Assembly (NCBI RefSeq): GCF_001975705.1
Contig: NZ_CP015093.1
Span: 496,001-560,000, forward strand
Direction of reading: 5' to 3'
Source of the DNA: Salipiger abyssi
GTDB lineage: Bacteria; Pseudomonadota; Alphaproteobacteria; Rhodobacterales; Rhodobacteraceae
Length of the DNA: 64,000 nt
The notes beneath the pieces are model-generated. The model did no database searches. It was not told the origin of the DNA and saw only the letters and a program-made list of their open reading frames with translations. Positions 19,862-29,827 of this stretch are shown here, piece by piece. Position 1 is the first letter of the stretch; each line of letters opens with the position of its first letter. The translations under genes were made by a program, and so were the position numbers.

Positions 19862-21052
19862 ATGCAGATCGAAACGCTGATCCTCGGGGCCGGAGCCGCC
19901 GGCATGATGTGCGCCGCAGAGGCCGGGCCGGGCACGCTGGTGGTGGATCATGCGCGCAACCCGGGCGAAAAGATCCGCATCTCCGGCGGCGGGCGCTGCA
20001 ACTTCACCAATCTCGGCGTCGAGCCGGGCTGTTTCCTGTCGGAGAACCCGCATTTCTGCAAATCGGCACTGGCGCGCTACACGCAGTGGGATTTCCTCGA
20101 TCTGATCGGACGCCATGGCATCGCCTGGCACGAAAAGACGCTGGGCCAGCTCTTTTGCGACGGCAAGGCGACGCAGATCATCGCCATGCTGCTGCGCGAG
20201 ATGGAGGCGGCGGGGGCGGAGCTCGCGCTCTCGACCGAGCTTGCCGAGCTCAGCCATGACGGCACCCGCTTCGTGGCGCGGCTGATGCGCGAGGGTACGG
20301 AACAGGTGGTCTCGGCACGCAATCTGGTGCTGGCGACCGGCGGCAAGTCGATCCCCAAGATGGGCGCCACCGGGCTTGCCTATGACATCGCGACACGCTT
20401 CGGGCTGGAAATCGTCGCGCCCCGCCCCGGGCTGGTGCCCTTCACCTTTCCCGACGGCCGCTTCTCGGCGCTCTCGGGCCTGTCGCTGCCGGTGCGCGCG
20501 CAGACCGCGCGCGGCGCCTTCGAGGAGGCGATGCTCTTTACCCATCGCGGGCTTTCGGGGCCGGCGATCCTGCAAATCTCCAGCTACTGGCGCGAGGGCG
20601 AGGCGATTACGGTGGACCTGCTGCCGGGCAGCGATCCCGCCGCCGCGCTGCGCGCCGCGCGCGGTGAGGCCGGGCGGCGGGCGCTGAGCACCGCGCTGGG
20701 GCAGCTTCTGCCGCCGAAGCTGGTGGCCTATCTCGGCGAGACGCTGGATCTGAGCGGCAATCTCGCCGATCTCTCCGACCGGCGTATCGCCGCGCTGGCG
20801 CAGGCGCTCAGCGGCTGGGAGCTGCGCCCGCAGGGCACCGAGGGCTGGCGCACCGCCGAGGTGACGCTGGGCGGCATCGCCACCAACGGGCTGTCGTCGA
20901 AGACGATGGAGGCCAAATCCGTCCCCGGGCTCTATGTCATCGGCGAGGCGGTGGACGTGACCGGCTGGCTCGGCGGTTACAACTTCCAGTGGGCGTGGTC
21001 TTCGGGCACCGCCTGCGGGCGCGCCATCGCCGAGACGCATCGGCGCTCTTGA
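19862..21052 (+). CDS. YhiN/HI0933-family FAD-dependent oxidoreductase
   Basis: A 396-residue flavoprotein. The N-terminal dinucleotide fold LILGAGAAGMMCAAEAG is followed by the family signature GEKIRISGGGRCNFTN near residue 40 and a middle ATGGKSIPKMGATG. The C-terminal GLYVIGEAVDVTGWLGGYNFQWAWSSG is the second FAD-binding motif. Members are annotated as aminoacetone oxidase-like or flavoprotein YhiN; the substrate is unknown. It reads against the dcw cluster and forms a two-gene insertion with the following gene. Confidence 0.9.
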   Translation: MQIETLILGAGAAGMMCAAEAGPGTLVVDHARNPGEKIRISGGGRCNFTNLGVEPGCFLSENPHFCKSALARYTQWDFLDLIGRHGIAWHEKTLGQLFCDGKATQIIAMLLREMEAAGAELALSTELAELSHDGTRFVARLMREGTEQVVSARNLVLATGGKSIPKMGATGLAYDIATRFGLEIVAPRPGLVPFTFPDGRFSALSGLSLPVRAQTARGAFEEAMLFTHRGLSGPAILQISSYWREGEAITVDLLPGSDPAAALRAARGEAGRRALSTALGQLLPPKLVAYLGETLDLSGNLADLSDRRIAALAQALSGWELRPQGTEGWRTAEVTLGGIATNGLSSKTMEAKSVPGLYVIGEAVDVTGWLGGYNFQWAWSSGTACGRAIAETHRRS

Positions 21053-21107
21053 ATTCGTCACACTCCCGTTACATCTTTGTCGCTCAGATGTCACGGAGCG
21101 CGCCCGC

Positions 21108-21794
21108 ATGGCCTTTGCCGATCATCCCACCCTGCACCCCGCCAACTGGCTGCGGGATATCGAGGCACAGGTGCCGCGCAAGGCCGTGCGCGACCTCTGG
21201 AACCGCTTCCGTTACGGCGCCGACGCACCGCGTTCGGACGAGCGCATCTATCTGCCGCCCTGCGAGATCCGCGATTCCTACGATGCCAGCGCCGGGCGCA
21301 AGCCGCTGCGCCGCCAGCACAGCGGCATGATCGTCGCCGGCGACTGGGACCGCTGCCGCACGCCCTTTGCCGAGAACATCAAGTTCCAGAGCTGCCGCAT
21401 GCATTACGAGGACGGCGTGGCCTGGGAAGACACACCGCTTTTCGCGCGCATGCTGCGGCATCTCGCCGAAGGGCGCCGACCGGATGGCTGCGTCACGCAT
21501 GAGGATGTGGTGAACCGCTACGAGACGCTGGACCGGATCTATGAAGAGACGCAGCGGCGCGGGCGGCTGCTCACCCAGTCGGAGCTGCCGGAATATTTCC
21601 GCCGCGAGCATGGCGGCATCCTGGTGCATATCGACCGCAACGGTCAGCCGCTGCGCGCCAGCGGCGGCATGCACAGGCTGGCCATCGCGCAGATCCTGAA
21701 GCTGCCCGAAGTGCCGGCGCAGCTCGGCGTGGTGCATCCGGAGGCGATCTACAAGGCACTGCTGGCGCCGTTGCGGCAGTCGCGGCTGGGCTGA
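21108..21794 (+). CDS. Conserved hypothetical protein with ParB-like HR motif
   Basis: A 228-residue soluble protein with no signal peptide or membrane span. The C-terminal part, GILVHIDRNGQPLRASG then GMHRLAIAQILKLPEVPAQ, resembles the ParB/sulfiredoxin-type fold in which a G-x-HR motif binds nucleotide. Such proteins are often found near glycan synthesis genes. The N-terminal half carries aromatic and arginine residues (DLWNRFRYGADAP) that I cannot assign. It begins 55 bp after the FAD enzyme and reads against the surrounding dcw genes. Function is not known; the nucleotide-binding idea is an inference from the motif. Confidence 0.6.
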   Translation: MAFADHPTLHPANWLRDIEAQVPRKAVRDLWNRFRYGADAPRSDERIYLPPCEIRDSYDASAGRKPLRRQHSGMIVAGDWDRCRTPFAENIKFQSCRMHYEDGVAWEDTPLFARMLRHLAEGRRPDGCVTHEDVVNRYETLDRIYEETQRRGRLLTQSELPEYFRREHGGILVHIDRNGQPLRASGGMHRLAIAQILKLPEVPAQLGVVHPEAIYKALLAPLRQSRLG

Positions 21795-21837
21795 GACACA
21801 GGTCTTCCCGTTACGTCGCGAGCGTATCGCAAGGCAT

Positions 21838-21862
21838 GGTGGGCAAGATTGCCCACCCTACG
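21838..21862 (-). repeat. GTAG-type REP hairpin, left arm of a doublet
   Basis: GGTGGGCAAGATTGCCCACC then CTACG; on the minus strand CGTAG precedes the hairpin. Paired with the opposite-oriented copy at 21991-22015. Confidence 0.7.
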
Positions 21863-21889
21863 AGATCACGCCCCACCCCGGAACATCGC

Positions 21890-21910
21890 GCCCCGGACCC
21901 GATCCGGGGC
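21890..21910. repeat. Palindrome GCCCCGGA-N5-TCCGGGGC, copy 2
   Basis: Same 8-bp arms as at 3876-3896, with centre CCCGA. It lies between the two REP arms. Confidence 0.6.
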
Positions 21911-21990
21911 CTCCCCCTCCGGCCCGGAGCAAACCGTTGGGACGCACCGCGAGCCCTGCCGGGAGAGCCTTATCGCCTGCCATCCCGCAG

Positions 21991-22015
21991 CGTAGGGTGG
22001 GCAATCCTGCCCACC
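21991..22015 (+). repeat. GTAG-type REP hairpin, right arm of a doublet
   Basis: CGTAG followed by GGTGGGCAATCCTGCCCACC. It is the reverse complement of the element at 21838-21862 except for one base, giving an inverted doublet about 178 bp across between convergent genes. Confidence 0.7.
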
Positions 22016-22046
22016 TCTCCCCGACGACACCTCTGAGGCGATGGCC

Positions 22047-23450
22047 CTACCCCGCCAACCTCGCCCGTACCTTCTCGGCGAAATCCTCGCCGCGCTTTTC
22101 GAAATTGTCGTATTGATCGAAACTGGCGGCGGCGGGCGCCAGCAGCACCACCTCACCCTCCTGCGCCTCGGCCACCGCTCGGGTGACGGCGGTGTCCATC
22201 TCGGTGCAGATCTCCGCCTCGATCCCCGGCAGCCCCAGCGCAAATCCCGCCGCCTCGCGCCCGATCACATAGGCCTTGACCACATTCTCCAGCCCCGGCG
22301 CCAGCGCGTCGAGCCCGCCCTCCTTCATCAGCCCGCCGCAGACCCAGCGGATGCGCGGAAAGGCCTGCAGGGCCTTCAGCGCCGCGTCCACATTGGTGGC
22401 CTTGCTGTCGTTCACATAGGTCACGCCGCCGGCCTCGGCGACGATCTGGCTGCGATGCGGCAGCCCCTCGAAGCTGTGAAACGCCGCCTCGATCACGCGC
22501 GGCGCCAGCCCCAGCGCGCGGGTTGCCGCATAGGCGGCGCAGGCGTTCTGATGATTGTGCGCACCGGGCAGGCCGCGCACCGACCGCAGGTCGATGGAGG
22601 CCACCTGCCGCCCCTTGCGCCATTCGGTGAGAAACCCCTTGCGCGCGAACACGTCCCAGCCCGGCCCCGAGAGCTTGCTGCCCGACGACACCCGGATCAC
22701 CCGGTCGTCCGCCGGCGCCTCGGAGAGCTGGTTGGCCAGATAGCGCCCCTCGTTCTCGTCCACGCCGATCACGCAGCGATCCGGCCCGCCCTCGGCAAAG
22801 AGCCGGCGCTTGGCGGCGAAATAGCCGCCGATGCCGCCGTGGCGGTCGAGATGATCGGGCGAGAGATTGGTGAAGACCGCCACATCGGGCGTCAGCGCGC
22901 GGGCCAGATCGGTCTGGTAGCTCGACAGCTCCAGCACCACCACGCCGCCCTCGCCCGGCGGGTCGATATCCAGCACACCGCGACCGATATTGCCCGCAAG
23001 CTGGCTGTCGCGCCCGGCGCTTTGCAGGATGTGATGGATCAGCGCCGAGGTGGTCGACTTGCCGTTGCTGCCGGTCACCGCCACCACCTTGGGCGGCTGA
23101 TCGAACATCGCCCAGTCGCCGCTGCCGAAAGAGCGGAAAAAGAGCCCGATATCGTTGTCCACCGGCACCCCCGCCGCCCAGGCGGCGGCGATCACCGGGT
23201 TGGGCGCGGGGTAGAGATGCGGAATGCCCGGCGAGACCACCAGCCAGTCGACCCCGTCGAAGCCGCCGGCACGCGCCAGATCGCGGACCCCGAACCCCTC
23301 GGCGTCCGCGCTCGCCCGCGCCTCCGGGTTGTCGTCCCAGCAGAGCGGCACCGCCCCGCCCTCGCGCAGCGCCCGCGCCGCCGAGAGCCCGGAGCGCCCC
23401 AGCCCCAGAACCGCCACCGACCGTCCCTCGAACCCGGATACCGCAATCAT
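22047..23450 (-). CDS. murD: UDP-N-acetylmuramoylalanine--D-glutamate ligase MurD
   Basis: Mur ligase adding D-glutamate; 467 residues from the ATG at 23450 ([21 protein letters not shown]). ATP loop [26 protein letters not shown] and [15 protein letters not shown] are the middle and C-terminal family motifs. Residues upstream of this start lack similarity. A 180-bp gap separates it from mraY, and downstream the cluster is interrupted by + strand genes. Confidence 0.95.
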   Translation of the reverse strand: MIAVSGFEGRSVAVLGLGRSGLSAARALREGGAVPLCWDDNPEARASADAEGFGVRDLARAGGFDGVDWLVVSPGIPHLYPAPNPVIAAAWAAGVPVDNDIGLFFRSFGSGDWAMFDQPPKVVAVTGSNGKSTTSALIHHILQSAGRDSQLAGNIGRGVLDIDPPGEGGVVVLELSSYQTDLARALTPDVAVFTNLSPDHLDRHGGIGGYFAAKRRLFAEGGPDRCVIGVDENEGRYLANQLSEAPADDRVIRVSSGSKLSGPGWDVFARKGFLTEWRKGRQVASIDLRSVRGLPGAHNHQNACAAYAATRALGLAPRVIEAAFHSFEGLPHRSQIVAEAGGVTYVNDSKATNVDAALKALQAFPRIRWVCGGLMKEGGLDALAPGLENVVKAYVIGREAAGFALGLPGIEAEICTEMDTAVTRAVAEAQEGEVVLLAPAAASFDQYDNFEKRGEDFAEKVRARLAG

Positions 23451-23524
23451 GCCCGCCCCTCGCATCGCCGCAACAGCACCAGCGCTAGCGCAAAGCGCCC
23501 GCCTTGACCAGAGCACCCCCTGCG

Positions 23525-23546
23525 CTTCTTCTCTTTGAAAATACGC
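23525..23546 (+). repeat. Dispersed UTR motif, type B copy 1
   Basis: The minus strand reads GCGTATTTTCAAAGAGAAGAAG. It resembles the type A element (GAGTATTTG...AAAGATGAAAG) and the pair at 46297-46363. It is in the murD-mraY gap. Confidence 0.5.
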
Positions 23547-23630
23547 CGCGCGACGCGCCCGCCCCGCGCGGCGCCGGGCAAAAGCACCGCCCCCGCGAAG
23601 AGCCCGGAAACGGGCGATGAGCGGTCCCGC

Positions 23631-24713
23631 TCAGCGCACTTTCAGTGTCGCCAGCCCGATCAGCGCCAGGATCAGCGAGATGATCCAGAAGCGGATGACG
23701 ATCTGCGGCTCCGCCCAGCCCTTCTTTTCGTAGTGATGATGGATCGGCGCCATCAGGAACACCCGCTTGCCGGTGCGCTTGAAATAGAACACCTGGATGA
23801 TCACCGAGAGCGCCTCGACCACGAAGAGCCCGCCGACAATGGCCAGCACGATCTCGTGCTTGGTGGCCACCGCAATCGCCCCCAGCGCACCGCCCAGGGC
23901 CAGCGAGCCGGTATCGCCCATGAACACCGCCGCCGGCGGCGCGTTGTACCACAGAAAGCCCAGGCCGCCGCCGATCAGCGCGGCGGCAAAGATCAGGATC
24001 TCGCCGGTGCCGGGCACGTAATGCACGTCGAGATAATCGGTGAAATCGGTCCGCCCCACCGCATAGGCGATGATGCCCAGCGTGCCCCCGGCGATCATCA
24101 CCGGCATGATCGCCAGCCCGTCCAGCCCGTCGGTCAGGTTCACCGCATTGGCGGCGCCGACGATGACGATCATCGAGAACGGCACGAAGAAGATCCCGAG
24201 ATTGAGCAGAGCGTCCTTGAACACCGGAAAGGCCAGCTGCCCGGTAAGCTCCGCGGGGTGGAACCAGGCCGCCCAGGCGCCGGCGATCCCTGCAATGAGA
24301 AAGCCCAGCAAAAGCCGCACCTTGCCCGACACGCCCTTGGTGTTCTGCTTGGAGACCTTGGCGTAATCGTCGGCAAAGCCGATGGCGGCATAACCCATGG
24401 TGACAAAGAGCACCATCCACACAAACGGATTGTCGAGCCTTGCCCAGAGCAGCGTCGCGGTCAGCAGCGCGCCGACGATCAAGAGCCCGCCCATGGTCGG
24501 CGTGCCGGCCTTGACGAAATGCCCCTCCGGCCCGTCATTGCGGATCGGCTGCCCCTTGCCCTGGCGCTTGCGCAGCACGTCGATCAGCGGCCGCCCGAAG
24601 AGGAAGCCAAAGATCAGCGCGGTCAGGAACGCCCCGCCGGCGCGGAAGGTGATATAGCGGAAGAGGTTGAAAAGGTCGCCCCCGTCGCTGAGTTCGGTCA
24701 GCCAGTAAAGCAT
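23631..24713 (-). CDS. mraY: Phospho-MurNAc-pentapeptide transferase MraY
   Basis: Integral membrane enzyme of 360 residues and about ten helices that makes lipid [22 protein letters not shown] with the DD pair, [14 protein letters not shown] and the C-terminal [22 protein letters not shown] with the HHH motif are all intact. The start [10 protein letters not shown] is the standard one; the reading frame upstream overlaps murF and is not coding. It is 13 bp behind murF. Confidence 0.97.
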   Translation of the reverse strand: MLYWLTELSDGGDLFNLFRYITFRAGGAFLTALIFGFLFGRPLIDVLRKRQGKGQPIRNDGPEGHFVKAGTPTMGGLLIVGALLTATLLWARLDNPFVWMVLFVTMGYAAIGFADDYAKVSKQNTKGVSGKVRLLLGFLIAGIAGAWAAWFHPAELTGQLAFPVFKDALLNLGIFFVPFSMIVIVGAANAVNLTDGLDGLAIMPVMIAGGTLGIIAYAVGRTDFTDYLDVHYVPGTGEILIFAAALIGGGLGFLWYNAPPAAVFMGDTGSLALGGALGAIAVATKHEIVLAIVGGLFVVEALSVIIQVFYFKRTGKRVFLMAPIHHHYEKKGWAEPQIVIRFWIISLILALIGLATLKVR

Positions 24714-24726
24714 CGTCCGGTCCTTC

Positions 24727-26160
24727 TCACCCGTTTCCGCCCGCGGGCACTTGTCCCATTTTCCGGATTGCGTCAACCACGCGCGCCAGCGCCATCGACA
24801 GCGAGCCCTTGACCAGAACCACATCGCCGGCGTCGAGATCATGACGCACGCGCTCGGCCATGGCGGCGCTGTCCTCGGTCCAGTGGCCGCGCTTCTCATC
24901 CGGCAGCGCCTGCCAGAGATCGCGCATCAGCGGACCGACGCAATGCACCGTGTCGATACAGCCCATCGCCGGCAGCGCGGCCACGGCGCGGTGCAGATCG
25001 TGCTCGCCCTGGCCCAGCTCCTTCATATCGCCGAGATAGGCAATGCGGCGGCCATGGGCGACCCGGCCCAGCCCGTCCTTGGGATGGGCGCCGGCCAGCA
25101 CCTCCAGCGCCGCGCCCAGCGAGGCGGGGTTGGCGTTATAGGCGTCGTCGATCAGTTCCAGCGTCAGATGGGTTTCCACCGGGTCGAGCAGGATCACCTC
25201 GCGCAGGCCCCGGCCCGCACCCGCCTGCCATTGCCCCAGCGCGGTGATCGCCAGCGCCCGGTCGAGCCCCAGCGCATGCGCCACCGCCAGCACGCCCAGC
25301 CCGTTCACCGCGAAATGCCGCCCCGGCACCGCCACCTTGAAGAGGATCGGCGTGCGCCAGGCCCGGCCCTGCGCCACGGTCGTGGCATCGCCCACGGTCA
25401 CCTCGGTGATGCGGTGGTGATTGCCCGCCGCCTCGCCAAAGGTGATGACCTGCGCCGAGCGCGCCTCCGCCATCTCCACCAGGATCGGCGAGACCTCGAG
25501 ATCGCCGTTCACCACCGCAGTGCCGCCCGGCTCCAGCCCCTCGAAGATCGCGCCCTTCTCGCGCGCGATGCCCGCCAGGCTCTCGAAGGCGGCCAGATGC
25601 GCCGGCGCCACGATGGTCACCATCGCCACATGCGGCCGCGCCATGCGGCTCAGCGGCGCGATCTCGCCGGGATGGTTCATGCCGATCTCGATCACCGCGA
25701 AATCCACGTCGCGCGGCATCCGCGCCAGCGTCAGCGGCACACCCCAGTGGTTGTTATAGCTCTTCTCGGCGGCATGCACGGTGCCCTGCGCGCCCAGCAC
25801 GCAGCGCAGCATCTCCTTGGTCGAGGTCTTGCCGACCGAACCCGTCACCGCCACGACCTGCGCCCGCGTGCGCGCCCGCGCCGCGATGCCCAGCCGCTCC
25901 AGCCCCGCCTGCACGTCGTCGACCAGCAGCAGCCGGTCCTCGTCCACGCCCTCGGGAATGCGGCTCACCAGCGCGGCGGCAGCGCCCTTCTCCAGCGCCT
26001 GCGCCACGAACTCGTGCCCGTCGCGCGCCGCCTTCAGCGCGACGAACAGATCGCCCGGCGCCAGCGTGCGGGTGTCGATCGAGACCCCTGTCGCCTCCCA
26101 ATGCGCCGAGACGCGTCCGCCGCAGGCCTCTGCCGCCTCCTTCGCCGTCCAGAGCGTCAC
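24727..26160 (-). CDS. murF: UDP-MurNAc-tripeptide--D-Ala-D-Ala ligase MurF
   Basis: Adds the D-Ala-D-Ala made by Ddl; 477 residues. ATP loop [24 protein letters not shown] and [14 protein letters not shown] are the family motifs. It starts with GTG at 26160, which overlaps the murE stop as GTGA, so it is translationally coupled to murE. Confidence 0.96.
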   Translation of the reverse strand: MTLWTAKEAAEACGGRVSAHWEATGVSIDTRTLAPGDLFVALKAARDGHEFVAQALEKGAAAALVSRIPEGVDEDRLLLVDDVQAGLERLGIAARARTRAQVVAVTGSVGKTSTKEMLRCVLGAQGTVHAAEKSYNNHWGVPLTLARMPRDVDFAVIEIGMNHPGEIAPLSRMARPHVAMVTIVAPAHLAAFESLAGIAREKGAIFEGLEPGGTAVVNGDLEVSPILVEMAEARSAQVITFGEAAGNHHRITEVTVGDATTVAQGRAWRTPILFKVAVPGRHFAVNGLGVLAVAHALGLDRALAITALGQWQAGAGRGLREVILLDPVETHLTLELIDDAYNANPASLGAALEVLAGAHPKDGLGRVAHGRRIAYLGDMKELGQGEHDLHRAVAALPAMGCIDTVHCVGPLMRDLWQALPDEKRGHWTEDSAAMAERVRHDLDAGDVVLVKGSLSMALARVVDAIRKMGQVPAGGNG

Positions 26161-27638
26161 AGGCCCCTCCCGTCCAGCGCCGCCACGGCGACGCTCGCCT
26201 GTTCCACATCGTCGAACGGGTAAACCGTATCGCCGACGATCTGCCCGGTCTCGTGACCCTTGCCGCAGACCAGCAGCGCGTCGCCCGGCCCCAGCAGATC
26301 GACGCCGCGCAGGATCGCCTCAGCGCGGTCGCCCACCTCGGTGGCGCCCGGCGCGCCCTCCAGCACCTGCGCGCGGATCGACGCCGGATCCTCGGAGCGC
26401 GGGTTGTCGTCGGTCACGATGACCATATCCGCGTGTTCCGTCGCGGCCTTGCCCATCAGCGGGCGCTTGCGCGCGTCGCGGTCGCCACCGGCGCCGACAA
26501 TCGCGATGAGCCGGCCCATGACATGCGGGCGCAGCGCCTGGATGGCGGTCGCCACCGCGTCGGGCGTATGGGCGAAATCCACATAGACCGCCGCGCCATT
26601 GTTGCGCGTCGCCGCAAGCTGCATGCGCCCGCGCACCGTTTCGAGCCTCGGCAGCGCGCGAAAGACGTCCTCGGCCTCGGCGCCGCAGGCGATGACCAGC
26701 CCCGCCGCCAGCAGCGCGTTCCAGCCCTGAAACCCGCCGATCAGCGGCAGCCGCAGCTGCTCCACCACGCCGTGCCAGCTCAGCCGCAGCTCCTGCCCCG
26801 TCGCGTCGAAGCGCTGGCCCAAGAGGCGCAGATCGGCGCCCTCGGCCTCGCCAACGCTCAGCACCTCCTGCCCGCGCGCCTTGGCGATGGCCAGCATGTC
26901 GATGCCGCGCGCGTCGTCGATATTGATCACCGCCATGCCCTCCTCGGGCAGCACGCGGGCGAAGAGCCCGGCCTTGGCGGCGAAATATTCCTCGAAATCC
27001 GCGTGGTAATCGAGGTGATCCTGGCTGAAATTCGTGAACCCCGCCGCCTTGAGCTGCACCCCGTCGAGCCGCCGCTGGTCGAGCCCGTGGCTCGACGCCT
27101 CCATCGCCGCGTGATCGACACCGGCCTCCGCCGCCTCGGCCAGCGCCTTGTGCAGGGTGATGGGCTCGGGCGTGGTGTGGCGCAGCGGCGCCTGCCAGTC
27201 GCCCTCGACCCCGGTGGTGCCCAGATTGACCGCGCGATAGCCCAGCTCCTGCCAGAGCCGGCGCACGAAGGTAGCGACGGAGGTCTTGCCGTTGGTGCCG
27301 GTCACCGCCACCATCGTGGCGGGCTGCGCGCCGAAGAACAGCGCGCAGGCATAGGCCAGCGCCTGGCGCGGATCGGCGGCGATCACCAGCGCCGCCTCGC
27401 TCTCGCCCAGCGCGTCGCGGGCGATCTCGGCGCCCTCGGCATCGGTCAGCACGGCAACGGCGCCCTGCGCCAGCGCGGTCTCGACAAAGCGCGCGCCATG
27501 CACCTTGGTGCCCGGCATCGCCGCAAAGAGATGCCCCGGCATCACCGCCCGGCTGTCCACGGAAATGCCGCTCACCTTCGCCTCGCGCCCGCCCCGCGCG
27601 GTCAGGCCCAGATCCGAGAGGCTCTTCTCCCCGCTCAT
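26157..27638 (-). CDS. murE: UDP-MurNAc-L-Ala-D-Glu--meso-diaminopimelate ligase MurE
   Basis: Adds meso-diaminopimelate to the stem peptide; 493 residues. ATP loop VTGTNGKTSVATF and the DNPRSEDP motif, whose DNPR marks meso-DAP rather than lysine specificity. EASSHGLDQRRLDG and NFSQDHLDYHADF are also present. A GAAAGGG site precedes the ATG at 27638, inside a copy of the dispersed UTR motif. It lies 54 bp behind ftsI. Confidence 0.97.
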   Translation of the reverse strand: MSGEKSLSDLGLTARGGREAKVSGISVDSRAVMPGHLFAAMPGTKVHGARFVETALAQGAVAVLTDAEGAEIARDALGESEAALVIAADPRQALAYACALFFGAQPATMVAVTGTNGKTSVATFVRRLWQELGYRAVNLGTTGVEGDWQAPLRHTTPEPITLHKALAEAAEAGVDHAAMEASSHGLDQRRLDGVQLKAAGFTNFSQDHLDYHADFEEYFAAKAGLFARVLPEEGMAVINIDDARGIDMLAIAKARGQEVLSVGEAEGADLRLLGQRFDATGQELRLSWHGVVEQLRLPLIGGFQGWNALLAAGLVIACGAEAEDVFRALPRLETVRGRMQLAATRNNGAAVYVDFAHTPDAVATAIQALRPHVMGRLIAIVGAGGDRDARKRPLMGKAATEHADMVIVTDDNPRSEDPASIRAQVLEGAPGATEVGDRAEAILRGVDLLGPGDALLVCGKGHETGQIVGDTVYPFDDVEQASVAVAALDGRGL

Positions 27639-27646
27639 GGCAGCCC

Positions 27647-27668
27647 TTTCATCTTTCCCAAAATACTC
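27647..27668 (+). repeat. Dispersed UTR motif, type A copy 3
   Basis: TTTCATCTTTC, CC, AAAATACTC. Read along the murE message it ends 8 bases before the ATG and supplies part of the ribosome-binding region. Confidence 0.6.
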
Positions 27669-27692
27669 AAACCCGGCGGCGCCGACGCGCCC

Positions 27693-29486
27693 TCAGTTCC
27701 GGATGAGTGTCACATTGGTCATGTCGCTCATATCGTATTCCGGACGCAAGCCCAGAAGCGGCGCGATCCGGCCGATCATCTCGGCGGCCACCGGCACGGC
27801 GGTCCAGCCGGCGGTGCGGCGGGGCTTGGAGCCGGAGGTCTCGACCGGCTCGTCGAGCGTGACGACCAGCACGTATTTCGGATCATGCGCCGGGAACATC
27901 GAGGCAAAGGTGGCGATCACCTTGTCCTTGTAATAGCCGCCGCCATGCTCCTTGGGCTTGTCCGCCGTGCCGGTCTTGCCGCCGACGTGATAGCCCGGCA
28001 CCTCGCCAAAGCTCGCCGTGCCCTCGCTCACCACCTTGCGCAGCATCTGCCGCGCCGAGGCCGATACCTGTTCCGAGAGCACACGCGGCCCGATTTTCGG
28101 ACCGTGCTGCTTCAGCAGCGTCGGGCTGACCAGATGGCCGCCATTGGCAATGGTGGAATAGGCCGCCGCCAGATGCAGTGGCGAGGAGCTGAGCCCGTGC
28201 CCGTAGGAGATCGTCACCGACGACAGGTCGGTCCAGCGCGAGGGCAGCAGCGGCTTGCCGCCCGCCGCCTCGACGATCTCGAGCCCGGTCGGCTCGAAAA
28301 AGCCCAGCGATTTCAGAAACTCCTGCTGCCGCTCGATGCCGATGGCCAGCGCGATCTTGCCGGTGCCGCGGTTGGAGCTCTTCACGATGACCTGCTCGAC
28401 GCTGATCTCGCCGTAATTGTGCCCGTCGAACTCGCCGATGCGGTGGCCGCCGACCTTGAAGGGCGGGCGGGTGTCGATCACCGTGTCGGGGCGCACCAGC
28501 CCCAGCTCCATCGCCTGGGCCGCGGCAAAGATCTTGAAGGTCGAGCCCAGCTCATAAACCCCCTGCACCGCGCGGTTGAACAGCGGGCTGTCGGAGGGGC
28601 TGCCCTCGGTCGGCGGGCGGGGCCGGTCGTTGGGGTCGAAATCGGGCAGCGAGGCGATGGCGATCACCTCGCCGGTATGCACATCCATCAGCACCGAGGC
28701 CGCGCCCTTGGCGTTCATCAGCCGCATGCCCGAATCCAGCACCCGCTCGGTGGCGGCCTGAATGGTCAGGTCGATGGAAAGCTCCAGCGGCGCCCCCTCG
28801 CGGGCCGGATCGCGCAGCTTGGCGTCGAAATATTTCTCGATCCCGGCGGTGCCGATCACCTCGGCGGAATGCACGCCTTCGCGCCCGAAACTGGCGCCGC
28901 CAAGGATATGCGAGGCCAGCGCGCCATTGGGGTAAAGCCGCATCTCGCGCGGACCGAAGAGCAGCCCGGGCTCGCCGATATCGTGCACCGCCTGCATCTG
29001 CTCGGGGCTGATTTTCTTCTTCACCCAGAGAAACTTGCGCTTATCGTCGGTGAAATCCTTGACCATCCGCTCTTCGTCGAGATCCGGGAAGATCGCCTTC
29101 AGCTCCTTTGCCGCGCGCAGCGGTTCGATCATCTGCTGCGGATGCGCGTAGAGCGAATGCGTCTCCATATTGGTGGCGAGGATACGGCCATGACGGTCGG
29201 TGATGTCGGCGCGGCTGGCGATGATCGAGGCGCCGGTGGCCTGGGCGCGCGGCTCGCTGGGTTCGGAACCGGCCAGCACGCCCATGCGCACGCCGATGGT
29301 GCCGAAGGCAATGAAGAACAGCACGCCCAGCACCAGCAGGCGGCCCTCGGCGCGCACCCTTGCGCGGTCGCGCATCTGCTCGTGGCGGATGCGGATGTTC
29401 TCGCGTTCGATGGCGTCGGGGTTCTCGCCCTTGCGGCGGGCGTCGAGGATGCGGGCCAGAGGGCGGAGCGGGGTGCGCGTGGTCAT
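27693..29486 (-). CDS. ftsI: Septal peptidoglycan transpeptidase FtsI (PBP3)
   Basis: Class B penicillin-binding protein of 597 residues. One membrane span near residues 49-68, a pedestal domain with SRADITDRHGRILATN near 91, then the transpeptidase domain with the catalytic S315-TF-K318, SSN at 370-372 and KTGT at 504-507. It cross-links septal wall with FtsW. The ATG at 29486 overlaps the ftsL stop (ATGA). A proline/arginine-rich upstream extension in the same frame is the ftsL region and not coding. Confidence 0.96.
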   Translation of the reverse strand: MTTRTPLRPLARILDARRKGENPDAIERENIRIRHEQMRDRARVRAEGRLLVLGVLFFIAFGTIGVRMGVLAGSEPSEPRAQATGASIIASRADITDRHGRILATNMETHSLYAHPQQMIEPLRAAKELKAIFPDLDEERMVKDFTDDKRKFLWVKKKISPEQMQAVHDIGEPGLLFGPREMRLYPNGALASHILGGASFGREGVHSAEVIGTAGIEKYFDAKLRDPAREGAPLELSIDLTIQAATERVLDSGMRLMNAKGAASVLMDVHTGEVIAIASLPDFDPNDRPRPPTEGSPSDSPLFNRAVQGVYELGSTFKIFAAAQAMELGLVRPDTVIDTRPPFKVGGHRIGEFDGHNYGEISVEQVIVKSSNRGTGKIALAIGIERQQEFLKSLGFFEPTGLEIVEAAGGKPLLPSRWTDLSSVTISYGHGLSSSPLHLAAAYSTIANGGHLVSPTLLKQHGPKIGPRVLSEQVSASARQMLRKVVSEGTASFGEVPGYHVGGKTGTADKPKEHGGGYYKDKVIATFASMFPAHDPKYVLVVTLDEPVETSGSKPRRTAGWTAVPVAAEMIGRIAPLLGLRPEYDMSDMTNVTLIRN

Positions 29487-29827
29487 TGCCCGGCCCCCGC
29501 GCTGGTCACGTCGACGGGCTCGGTGACCACCAGCGGATGTATCACCGGATAGGCGACCTGATCGACGCGGCCATATTGATCGGCCCGCATCGGCAGCAGT
29601 TCGAGCCGGGGAAAGTTGATCTCGGCCAGATCGCGCAGCCGGTCGGGGCGGTTGAGATAGGCCCATTCCGCCTTGAGGATCGCCAGCCGCGCCCGCGCAT
29701 CGGCGATGTCGCGGTGCAGATCCTCAACATGGTCGAGCGCCGCCTGGGTGTCGTAGTTTTCGCGATAGGCCCAGAAGGCGAGGCCGATCAGCCCCAGAAA
29801 GGTGGTCACATAGAGCATCGTTCGCAT
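29483..29827 (-). CDS. ftsL: Cell division protein FtsL
   Basis: A 114-residue bitopic protein: membrane span at residues 3-21, then a coiled coil (LDHVEDLHRDIADARARLAI) and the NRPDRLRDLAE segment. FtsL joins FtsB and FtsQ in activating FtsW-FtsI. It overlaps rsmH by one base (TGATG) and ftsI by four, so the three are coupled. Identified from size, topology and position as much as from sequence. Confidence 0.88.
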   Translation of the reverse strand: MRTMLYVTTFLGLIGLAFWAYRENYDTQAALDHVEDLHRDIADARARLAILKAEWAYLNRPDRLRDLAEINFPRLELLPMRADQYGRVDQVAYPVIHPLVVTEPVDVTSAGAGQ

